Source of the DNA: Lampris incognitus
Lineage: Eukaryota > Chordata > Actinopteri > Lampriformes > Lampridae
DNA: 64,000 bases
Reading direction: 5' to 3'
Assembly (NCBI RefSeq): GCF_029633865.1
Contig: NC_079216.1
Location: 16,714,505-16,778,504 of the forward strand
In this document: piece by piece, positions 30,901 through 42,900 of the stretch
How the letters are laid out: the number at the start of each line of letters is the position of its first letter
Numbering within the stretch: the stretch's first letter is position 1
Position numbers and translations under genes: made by a program
The notes under the pieces: generated by a model
What the model saw: the letters and a program-made list of their open reading frames with translations, nothing else
Database searches by the model: none
Told to the model about the DNA's origin: nothing

Positions 30901-33900
30901 CGAAGCAGAAATACTATGAACAGAGGGTGGGCAAATTATTGGCACATAGAGTAAAACATAGGCAAACTCAAAACATAATTTCTTCAATATATAATAAAAG
31001 TAATGAATTGATCACGAATAAAAAGGGGATTAATGGGGTGTTTAAGACATTTTACCAAGAACTTTACACATCACAAGGGACGACGGATGAGTCTAAGCTG
31101 AAGAGCTTCCTCTCAACAATTAACATGCCAACCTTAACAGAGGCTCAGAGAGACACTTTAGAAGGAGACGTCACTATTGAAGAAATTCAGCAAGCAGTAC
31201 TTAATCTTAGTTTGGGGAAAGCGCCGGGATATGATGGGTTTACTTCTGACTTTTATAGGAAGTTTATCGACTAGTTAGCCCCGAGACTGCAAACTGTCTA
31301 TCAAGATGCTTTACAGAAAGGTAAACTCCCGGAAAGCATGAGATCAGCAGTAATCACTTTACTTCATAAGAAAGGGAAGGACCCGCAGTACTGTGGTAAT
31401 TTTCGACCAATCTCACTTATCAATGTGGATGAAAAAGTGTTGGCCAAGATTCTAGCAACCAGACTAGAGGATGTTATTCCACTTCTAATACATCCAGACC
31501 AAGTTGGATTTGTAAAGGGGAGGAGTTCAGTTGATAATTTACGCAGACTCTTGCATCTGATGTGGAAAACGAGAAATGGAGAAGACCCAGTGGTTGCCTT
31601 CTCTCTAGATGCAGAGAAGGCCTTTGATAAGGTGGAGTTTTCCTTTTTGTTTTCTATTCTAGAGAGATATGGGTTTGGACCATCGTTCCTACAATGGGTT
31701 CAACTAATGTATACAGATCCGATGGCCACTGTTCTCACCAATGTCATCATGTCACCCTCTTTTAAGCTGAGCCGTGGCACTAGGCAGGGCTCGCCTGTCT
31801 CGCCTCACATTTTTGCTCTTTTTCTCGAACCATTAGCACTGGCCTTATGCGCGAATAAGGATATAGTGGGAATACAAGCGGGTTGGGAAGAACATAAACT
31901 TTTTTTATATGCTGATGACATCCTAGTGGTATCCAGTAATCCTGAATTGGCTACATCAGAAATTAATTTAGTAATAGACTCTTTCTCTGAGATATCAGGA
32001 TATACAATCAATTGGACAAAATCAGAAGCCATGCCACTATCCAAATTATGCCCAGCAGCCAGTAGAGAAAAATGGCAGTTCAAACGGATGCCGTCCTGCC
32101 TAACATATCTGGGGATTAAACTAACGCCGGGTCTGAATAAGATAATGGAATCAAATATAGCTCCTATTATTCAAAACATTCAATTTCTGTTGCAGAATTG
32201 GACTAAGATGAATATATCACTGTTGGGTAGAATAAACCTAGTGAAAATGATTATAGCACCTAAAATAAAATACATTATATATATGCTACCCTTATCATTC
32301 CCACGCTTGTTGTTAAAACAGTACAACACAGTAATTGAGCACTTTATCTGGATGGGAAAAAAGCCCTTATTTAACCGTACTAAGTTATATGCAGCTAAAG
32401 AACGGTGGCTGGTATCATTATGCCTTCTCACTCTCCCAACTTTCTAAAATTAATGTTCCTCCAGACCAGGCTCCTGCTTGGGTAAGGATAGAAGAAGAGC
32501 TAGTATATCCTTCCTACCTAGAGGCATCTCTGACACAAATGGGGAGAGCAATACCATTCAGGAACCCAGTGTTATCTTTTGCTCAGGAATCTTGGAGAGT
32601 TGCACATCATATTATGAAATCCAATACATATCTCACACCTAAAGCATCCATATGGTACAATAAGAAGCTTCTCATAGGCAAGAAGACATTCATGTGGGAA
32701 AGGTGGGTTAGGTAAGGTATACATCTCCTTGGAGATCTGTTTGGGAAAGACGGAATGAAATCCTTTGAGGAAGTGAAGACAGAATATAATCTAGACAAAT
32801 CAGACTTTTGGAAATTTTTGCAAATTAGGCATTGTATATTGGGCCAGGTAAAATCTGAATCCACAAACTAGAATACAGGATCTACTCCATACAACATGGA
32901 TGGGAAAAGGGGGGGCATCAATATTTTATGTGCATATTAGGGAAGCACACAAGCCACAACTAGAGGGCTTGAAAATGTGTTGGGAAAAGGATGTTGGGGG
33001 GGAGATTTCGACAGAGATCTGGGAGAAGATTGTTGCATCGTGGCATAAATGCTCACGTGAAGCACAGTCACAACTCATTTATTATAAGGTGATCAATAGA
33101 AGCTACTGGACTCCATGTAAACTGGCCAAACTGCAACTAAGGGACAATGATGCTTGCTGGAGATGTGGGAAGGAGTCTGGGACTTTAGTACATCTACTGT
33201 ATTATTGTGAGAGGACAGTATGTGGGACAACATTGTTGTTTTTCTGAACGGGATGTTGAAGTTATCACTGATTAAAACCCCAGCACTGTGTATTTTGGGA
33301 CTGTTACCAGAAAATGTCAGAATGTCTAATCGTATGAAACTATGGGTACAGCTGGTTCTGATAACTGCCTGTAGAATCAATCTGAGACACTGGAAATCCT
33401 CTGCTCCTTCAACCTACAATGAATGGATGGAAACAATGTATAAGATGGCAACATATGAACGAATCACTTATAGAGTGGCGGGTAGAGAGAACATGTTTAA
33501 GGAGGTCTGGGGCTTATTCTTCACAGAAACGGAATGTGGACATTGAAATAGATGATTACTCTGCATGAATATTCATATGGACTGGACTCTATGGCTGTGT
33601 CTTGTCTAATTGTTTTGTTTTTAATTTGTGTATGTTTAATTTGTTTGTTTTTTTTGTTTGTTTTTTTTGGGAACTTGTTTGGGTGTATGTTGTTTAAAAA
33701 CAGGAAAAGAGGACAGTTGAGTTTGTTTGATACTTGTGTTATGATGCATTCTGTTTGTGGATGTAATTGTTGATCTGTCCAGAAAAATATTAAAAAAAAA
33801 GAAGTTTGTGTTGTCTGCTGTCTGTGACTGAGAAACACATTCAGTCAAATTTTAAACCTGACAAAATGTGTACCTACAAATTTGACTCAAAATTTTGAAA

Positions 33901-36900
33901 ACTTATGAGCAAATGAAAAAGATAACTCTGATTGTGATTACCTCCTGCTGACGGCCTATTGAAACATTTACAGGAGCGACAGGCATTAATTAGCTCCCCC
34001 AGTTTTTTTGGGCAGTCATCAGGTAGTGGCTCTTGGTATTTGTCTTCACATACTCTCTTGTAGATCACTTCACGTGAACAATCTGTCAAAAGTCGGAGTG
34101 AAAATTAGTCAATATAACAGCAAGAGAAGATGATTAAAGTTGTGTTGGCAACCTTGATTTTACTGTGTGGATGTGAATTTTACTAATGTTGATAGTGAGT
34201 GTTGCCTTTTGGAAACATACCTTCAAAAGGCTTCTTCCGGGTTGCGATTTCCCACAGGACAATCCCAAAACTGAAAAACAGGATTTCAGAAGGAATGATC
34301 ATTCATTTGTTAGAAGCAAACTGTTGACAGGAAGTGTTCAGGTCTGCAAACCAACAAAGAAGTCAACAAGACACACTTTCTATAGAACTAAGAACTAAAG
34401 AACTATGATGGAGTTGCATCTGAGAAAGGTGCTAATCTGTCCAGTGGAGCTGCTTTGTGGTTGAAAGTGGAAGACTGCTTTGCTGGACAGCTCACAATGT
34501 CCAGCTTTTGAGGAACATGGTTGGCTGGGATAGGCTCCAGCATCCCGTGACCCCTATTGGGATAAACGGCTTGGATAATGGATGGATGGACGGGCCAGTC
34601 ATAGCGGTCAACATCAGATGATTGGTTATATTGGACACCTCGGAATGCCCAACTTTAGATGACTGTGGTGTACTGGGAGCTCCCAGGTGTAAATATGCAG
34701 AATTGTATGAATGTGAGCCAGGGCTTGCTGCAAAGTTAGATGATGCTCAGTCAATTGAATAAATAATTTGATTTGATTTGTTTTTATTTCGAACATGTAA
34801 AAAAACAAAACAATAATATTAAATTGAAATGAACAATAAACCTATACAACAAACTCAATAAACAAATTCTCATAAACACAAATTAAATATTACATGTTCA
34901 AAAAGGAGTAGGAGGAAGTAAACACTTATTTATTTCTACCCCTTCTCTACTACTCATCAGTTAATTCATTATCTTTATCTTATATACAATTTCTAAACAA
35001 TTATCCCAGTTCTATTTACAAACCCAAATATCACTAAGTGTCAATACTATCAAGCCTAAACCGGTATCACAACTCTCCCTCATCCTTGTACCTCTTAAAA
35101 ATAATCTTTGTACATCTTTTTGAACTAAATCATTTTTCTACTTTGCTTGAGTTTTCCACATCCAAACCCTTCCACAAATTCACCCCACAGATCGAAATAT
35201 ACACTCTTCATAGTTGTACGAACACAGGGTTTCCTTAAATTAAACTTTCCTCTCAAATTATAACCCCCCTCTCTGTCAAACAACATTTTTTGTATATGAC
35301 CTGGTAGTAAATTATTTCTTGCTTTATACATTATTTGTGCTGTGTTAAATTCTACAATCCATGAACTTCAAGGCATGTGACTTAAAAAAAATAGCGTGTT
35401 AGTGTGTTTGCGAAAGCCTACATTGTTATCCTTATGGCCCTTTTTTGCAGTATGCATAATGGATGTAGGTTGCTTTTGTAGGTGTTACCCCATACCTCCA
35501 CACAGTAATTAACATATGGTAATACAAGTGAACAACATAGTGTGTACAATACTTTATGATCCAGAATGGGCCTTGTTTTTCCCGAGACTGCAATGTTTGC
35601 ACATATTTGATATGTTTCCAGCAGATTTTGTGGTCTATTATAACACCTAGAAATTTATTTTCTTAACACTTTCAATGTTGACATTTCCTATCATCACTTG
35701 TCCTTGAGTGTTTATTTTACAATTTCCGATAACACAGTCTTTGTTTTTGTCAAACCACCTTTTTAATAATCTCATTTATGTTTTGATTGTCTAGTTGTTT
35801 ATAGGTACCTTTATGCTGGCTGACAGTCACGAGCCTTGCTGCATCCATTTCTAGTCAATTCCTACTTTTATTAGTTGTCCCTATACAACAGTCCACAAAT
35901 AACAAAGGTTTCTACTTTTGTATATGACCTAATACTACAGCCCCTTTCTGAGATAAAAGTATTTCAAACTTTTCAACACAAAAAAGTTTTTTAAGTTTCA
36001 ACACATTTTCTACCTAGAAGGGAAGGGTAGACAGCCCAAACCCTTATACTGTGCGAAGATTATTCTGCCCCATATCTCACTCTGTGTTCTCCAAAGGTAC
36101 CAATGCCTACATGTGCAAAGTTCTTTAGGTACCCTGGAGGCCTTCTCACTCTGGATGGGTATCTGCTCTCAAACACTGGACCCGGCTGCTGCTGACACTG
36201 ATCCTGGGCCTCTGGTGTGAGAAGTGTCCTCGCGGCATCTGGAGTGGTGCTCACCTCTGTTGATGTCTCAGGTAGGTTGGTTGGAGTCTCAGCAGCCACT
36301 GGAGCTAGAGATGAAATCTGTTTCTTCGCAGGGTGCCTCCGGGTGTCTCCACAAGGTAAGACCTTGGTGTGCCTGCTGCTGACACCACTGTGCCTCGCTC
36401 CATTGTGTCTCTGATCCACACGTTCACCAGGTTAGAGGTGTGACATGCCATTTGCTCTGTGTCTTTTACTGTAGTTCTGTTTCTGGTTTTGTCTGAATAT
36501 ATGTTCTGTCTTTCTCAGCTTCTCCATGTCCGTACATCTTGGGTTGAGCTGGGATGGAATGACAGGAACGGGTAGTTTTTCTTCCCATGAGGAGTTCAGT
36601 GGGACTATATCCATTTGGCAGCGGAGCAGCGCGGTAGGCCAAGAGAGCGAGGTAGGGGTTGCTTGACTTTTTAAGCTGAGTTTTGATTTTTCTCGCTGCC
36701 CGCTCTGCCTCCCCGTTGCTTTATGGAAAATAAGGAGTGGACGTTACATGGCTAAAGCACCAGTCCTGTGCAAATTTGCGGAAGCTCTCTGATGCAAACT
36801 GTGGGCTGTTATCTGAACTCACTACTTCTGACATTCTGTGACAAGCAAATTTTTTTTTTTGGAACATTTTATTTTTCATTTTCAGACCCATTTTAACAAC

Positions 36901-39900
36901 CATACATAACACAAAACACTAAAGAAACCCCAATTTCCTACCCTTCCTATACACAGAAGACAGGGGGAAAAAAATAAGATTCAGCACATAGAGTGAAATA
37001 CAGAGACAGTGCACTGACACAGTGTTATATCCTTTAAAGAGGCCTTCTCATTAACCAGAAATGATCACATCCCTATGGTGGCGTCAGTGATGTGCCTATA
37101 TACTCGAGGTAAGGCTGACAAAGTTTCAGAAAGGTGTTGTATCCTTTTCTATGACTATATGTGATCTTTTCAAGAGGAATACAACTGTTCATTTCTGAAG
37201 ACCATCTATCAATGAGGAAAGGGGAATCAGATTTCCATGTCACTGTTATGCATTTCCTGCCCACACATAAATCAATTTCCATAAATTTAATTTACAATTG
37301 GTTGGAGATCTACTGACACTTGTTACAATTCCCCAGTAAGCAAAACTCAGGATCTAATGGAAAGGTAACTCTGTGATCTTGGTCCAAGCATCAAAGTCGT
37401 CGTCTATGGCATTTCCAATGTTAAGTTAGCATTAATCCTGATGTTAGTTAGCTGTAGTGCTAATCAGTGATAATCCCAGCACATGTTGAGGTGTGTTTGT
37501 GTTGTGCATAACAATTAATGACTCAGTGTTTGTTGATGTGAAAAGAAGAGTCAAACACATTACAAATTGTAATTTTTATTTTTTATTTCTGTATTTCAGT
37601 TTCACAGTGCTTTTTACAGTAAACATCCTAAACTTACCTGCTGTCTCCTGGATGTTTATCAAGGAACCTGTTTAGCGACCTGCCAAGCCAGCAATCACAT
37701 CCACGTCCTAGTAAGGGCAGAATATCCAGTTTATCATATTCTGTAATTCTTGTTGTTTGCCATTCATCATTATCTCCAGACAGAGATGAATTACTTCTTT
37801 CAGAACTTGTCTAAGTGTTTACTGCTCCAAATCCGCCACCCGGTTCTCCAGGAAGATGATCCTCTTTTCATTCTCAGTGTTTTGTAGCCTCAGGGCCTTG
37901 ACTTCTTTCACCAGGTCCAAAATCATTTTCTGCTGTAGTCTGACCACTGCAACCTCCTCCGTCAGAAAGTCGAGTGATCTTTTTATATTGTCGACTTCCT
38001 CAGCTGCGGGATTCTGTTTGGTTCCATGGCGTTTTGTTTGTGCCAGCTAGTTAGCTTAGCCAGCCACCGACTCAGCCGGCACATTTTCAGTCCAAACTTC
38101 CAAAATTCAGCATCATAACACAGACAGCGGTCAAAGCCAAATATCTCTGTTGTAGATAGTCCTGTTGTAGATAGTCCGTATTCCAAAATCAGTAGTCAAT
38201 TACAATTTTTTTTTCAAAAACCAAGGAAAAAAGAGACACGAGCGAGAGAATAGTTTCAGGAAGTCATCAAACACAACTTGACCAAATGTATTTGAAAAGA
38301 AAGCGAAGTAAAAGAAAAGAAAAAAAGAAAAGTAAAATGTTCCTGTGTGAACAACTGATATCTTACCTGTACATCTCGGACTCCTTGTTGTAGATATAGT
38401 TGACGTCAGCCATCTGCTGAGGGGAGCAATAACACAGGGAGCTACTCTTCCTCTCCTTGCTCCTCCTCAGTGATGTCTCTGTTTTTGCCAGCTCCAAACC
38501 ACCCAGCTGGTACCAAAACCAACAACATAACTTTAACCATTTGGTTTGAGCCAAAACCCAAAAAGTGTTCAAACCATTCAGTAGGTACCAAAATGAACAA
38601 CAGGATAAAAGATATTCAAGTAATCGAATATATCAAATCCCCCATTTCGAACAAGAGTTTTGTTTGATAGTGTAATTATCTGCAGTTTTTAAGAACTGAG
38701 TCATGAATGTTAGATTACATTTTCCTTCATGTCCATATACATGTCCATATCTGTAGAACACAATCTTTTCTACTGATAATGGTAAAAGAAAACTAGCATT
38801 CCTTTCAGGGCCGCCGCTCCCATAATGCACATCATGCACTGTGCATAGGGCACCAACTGCCGGAGGGGGCACAAAAATTATTTATTTATTTATCATTTTT
38901 GTAATGATTAATTATTTAAATTTAAGATGAAGCACAATTATAATTGGTATCATAAGACCATTATAGGTAATACAAAGATACACATATTTCCCCGAAATAA
39001 TAAAATTAATTATGGTGCCCCCCTACTCCTCCTTCCTATGGTCTGTGCAATTGCGCCTAACAAACTCAAGCCTGGCGCTAACTTAAACATTAGCTACACA
39101 CTATGGCTTCAATAAGGCAACAGGAGTCAGGAGCAGAGAAGCAAAAAAAGAAGAAGCAGCGGGATGACACTCGTGCATCACTTGCAGGTATGTTTTAGAA
39201 GTGTTAATTCTTAAAATACTGTTAAGTGCTTAAATGTTAGCCTTGGAGTGCATAACATACATAGCCTAATGGTAGGAAACATCTTGAGGCAACTAGCTTG
39301 CTAAAGTTAGCAAGTTAAAGATATTTTTCCCCCCTGGGGGATTTGTGGGGGTGGGGGTGTTGCTGGCAGTTTGTGCACCACCACTCGGCGGGGGGGGGGG
39401 CACAAAGCAATTACGCCTAGGGCACCCAAATGGCTAGTAGCGGCCCTGATTCCTTTTCCTACTGTGGGTCTTCAGATTTAGTATTCTCTTACCTTGACCC
39501 TGTAGCCTTCTGCCACCAGGAACTTGCTGCTGTTGATGCTTCCATGCAGCTTGAATTTTTCCTCAGTCTGGTGCAGTCTAGAGGAAACATCTGTGCTCAT
39601 TAGTACTAGGGTTCAATTGATACATTACATTAGTTCTCTGACATCAGGCCATTATTAGCCTTTTTATTATTATTATCAGAGTTATCAGGCCAATGTTAGC
39701 CTTGTTTTGATTATCAGAGATCAGCCTGCCCATGTCTGCCTTTGCTGATATGAAAGAGGCTCTATCCCTGTCCTCCATCCTAGCACAGACAGAACGTTAT
39801 TCTGAGTCTAATTTCCAGAGAACACTCAACACACGATTAATAATTCAAATTATTCAATCATTTAATTGTTAATTAAATTATTCGTTATTCTTTTTTTATC

Positions 39901-42900
39901 TTACTGACAATATACTATTATTTATATTTCTATAGATAGTGGCTTCAGAAAGTTTTCAGACCCCTTCTCTTTTTGCACTTTGTGTTGTAGATTTGATTTT
40001 AAATGGATAAAATTGCCATTTTTGCCCATTAATCTACACTTAATGACCCATAATCACAAAGTGAAAAACATGTTTTTAGAATTTTTTTTGTTTTTTTTTT
40101 TGCAAATTTGTTAAAAATAAAAACTAAAATATAATTTACATAAGTATTCAGACCCTTTGCTGTGGCACTCCAAATTGTGGTCAGGCACATCCTGTTTGCT
40201 TTAATGATCCTTAAGATGTGTCTAGAACTTGATTGGAGTCCACCTGTGGCAAATTGAATTGATTGGAAATAGTTTAGAAAGGCACACATCTGTGTATATG
40301 AGGTCCCACATTTCACACAACATGTCAGGCCAAAAACCAAGCCATAAAGTCCAAGGAACTCTCTGTAGACCTCCATAATAAAATTGTGGTATAAAACCAT
40401 TTCTAAAGTTTTGAGTGTTCCCATGAGGACAGTGGCCTCAATAATTGTGCAATAGAAGAAGATTGGAACCACCAGGACTCTTCCAAGTGTTGGCTTTCTG
40501 GCCAACTGAGTAACTGGGTAAGAAGTGCCTTGGTCAGGGAGGTGACCAAGAACCCAACGGTCACTCTAATAGAGCTTCAGAAGTCCTCTGCAGAGATGGA
40601 AGAACCTGCCAGAAGGACAACCATCTCAACAGCACTCCATCAATCAGGCCTTTATAGTGGAGTGACTAGATGGAAGCCACTCTTTTTTTTAAGATTTTTT
40701 TTCTCCCCAAATGTACTTGGCCAATTACCCTATTTTCTGAGACATCCCGTTAATTTCTCCACCCCTTCTGTTAAGCCGGGGAGGGCTACAGACTACCACA
40801 TGCCTCCTCCAATACATGTGGAGTTGCCAGCCGCTTCTTTTCACCTGACAGTGAGGCGTTTCGCCAGGGAGTGTAGCGCGTGGGAGGATCAGGCGCCCTG
40901 AATGACCAGAGAAGGCACTAGTGAAGCGACCAGGACACATACCCACATCCGGCTTCCCATCCACAGACATGGTCAGTTGTGTCTGCAGGGACGCCCGACC
41001 AAGCCGGAGGTAACATGGGGATTCGAACCAGCGAATCCCCGTGTTTGTAGGCTGCGAAATAGACCACTAGGCTACCTGGATGCCCGATGGAAGCCACTCT
41101 TGAGAGAAAGGCATATGACAGCCTGCTTGGAGTTTGCCAAGTGGCATTTAAAGGACTCTGAGAGCATGAGGAAAAAGATTCGCTGGTCTGTCAAGATAGA
41201 AATTGAACTCTTTAGCAGAACTCAAAGCACTCTGTCTAGTGAACACCAGGCACTGCTCATCACCTGGCTAATACCATCCCTACGGTGAAGCATGGTGATG
41301 GCAGCGTCATGCTATGGGTTGTGTCTTGGCGGCAGTGAGAGGTAGACTGGTCAGAATTGAGGGAAGGATGAATGCACCCAAATGCAGGGTGGTCCTTGAA
41401 GAAAACCTGCTCTAGAGTGCAACCTCAGACTGGGACAACGGTTCACCTTTCAGCACAACAGTGACTCAAAGTGATTCAGCATATCAGCTCCCTCATGCCT
41501 CTGGGCGCACGCGCTTCCGATGACCTCAAGGTCTCACCATCCCACTCCTGACACCAATGTAGCGAATTCGGGGGGCAGTCTGGGAGACTGTCGCCACTGC
41601 CGGGACGCGAACACACGTCTCCCACACTGCAAGCAACAACGTTAATCAGTTGACTAAAGGGTCCAACCCGTTAACCAAGGGCCAACATGTCTACTTATCC
41701 ATGCACGTTACACATAGAACAACTGTGGATAGACCTGAAGATGGCAGTTCACAGATGCTTCCCATCCAATTTGAATTTGGGAGGATCTGCCAGGAGAAAT
41801 GGGGCGAACTGCCCAAATCCAGGTGTGCAAAGCTTGTAGAGACTTACTCAAGAAGGCTTGATGCTGTAATTGCTGCCAAAAGAGTTTCTATAAAGTACTG
41901 AATTAAGGGTCTGAATACTTTATATAAATGAGAGATTTCCGTTTTTGAATTTTTTTTTTATATATATAAATTTTGCAACATTTTTTCACTTTGTCATTAT
42001 GAGTTATTGACTTTATAGACTTATGGACAAAACTGGCAACTTTATCCATTTAAAATTAAATCTACAATTGTGCAAAAAGTGAAGGGGTCTGAATACTTTC
42101 TGAAACCACCGTATTTTAACATATAATTATACCTGGCCCCAAAATGGTGGAATGAACTCGTCTTCTATCAAAGCTGTAGACTCACATATGGCATTCAACT
42201 TTGCTTTTCCAGGCCTATATTAATCCGTAGATGGCCTCGAATTATAACTGATACTGATTTGTGGTATTGTCCAGCTAGAAATTGGAATTAACTGAATATT
42301 GATGATCTAACTATTGCACACTAATATCCCATGACATAACTTGCATTATTGGCTATGATATGATAATTATCCAGTGTTCTCAGATGCCTGTAGGTCGACA
42401 CAACAATATATCTGCTAATTGCTGATTCTCCAAAAAGTTGCTTTGTTGAAATTGTCTGCTGAATGAGATCATGTACATTTTTGTTTCATTTTTCAAAAGA
42501 CTTCATAAAAGTTGTTTTGAAAAGCACTTTATGAAGTTTGTCATTATTGTTGTTATTACATTATTAGTAGTAGTTAGTAGCAGTACTCATAGTAGCCATA
42601 CTACATTACATCAGGTAAAAATTCTGATATTTGAAAACATACCCAGCGAATAATCAGGTACTAATACTCAAATATCTATTATTCTGTACAGGGGTAAACT
42701 ATCATTCCATGCATTTTCCAGTTTTACTGAAATGATGAGACTATTAGCTCTCAGGTGACTAAATAATCTTTTTTTTTTCCTCCACAATTGTATCCGGCCA
42801 ATTTCCCCACTCTTCCGAGTGGTCCTGGTCACTCCTGCACCCCCTCTGCCGAGCCGGGGAGGGCTGCAGACTACCACATGCCTCCTCCAATACATATGGA

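Larger units (their letters stand above)
28665..33810 (+). mobile_element. L1-type LINE, near full length, in mlkl intron 9
   Basis: The element holds the C-terminal part of ORF1, a roughly 950-bp inter-ORF stretch, a 3.7-kb ORF2 and a 3' end with A-run at 33785-33805. It starts where the previous LINE ends, so it is 5' truncated within ORF1. Orientation is opposite to mlkl. At about 5.1 kb it is the largest single insertion in the gene. Confidence 0.88.
39938..42113. mobile_element. Tc1/mariner-type element with two SINEs inside, in mlkl intron 5
   Basis: The termini are GTGGCTTCAGAAAGTTTTCA at about 39938 and its complement (GAATACTTTCTGAAACCAC) ending near 42111, each next to TA. Inner sequences such as AAAATTGCCATTTTTGCCC and its counterpart at 42023-42050 extend the inverted repeat. 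The body has the fish Tc1 nucleotide pattern, including GTGAAGCATGGTGATGGCAG at 41286, but stops break all frames. A SINE-1 (40684-41085) and a SINE-2 (41556-41715) are inserted, so the original Tc1 was about 1.6 kb. Confidence 0.82.
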
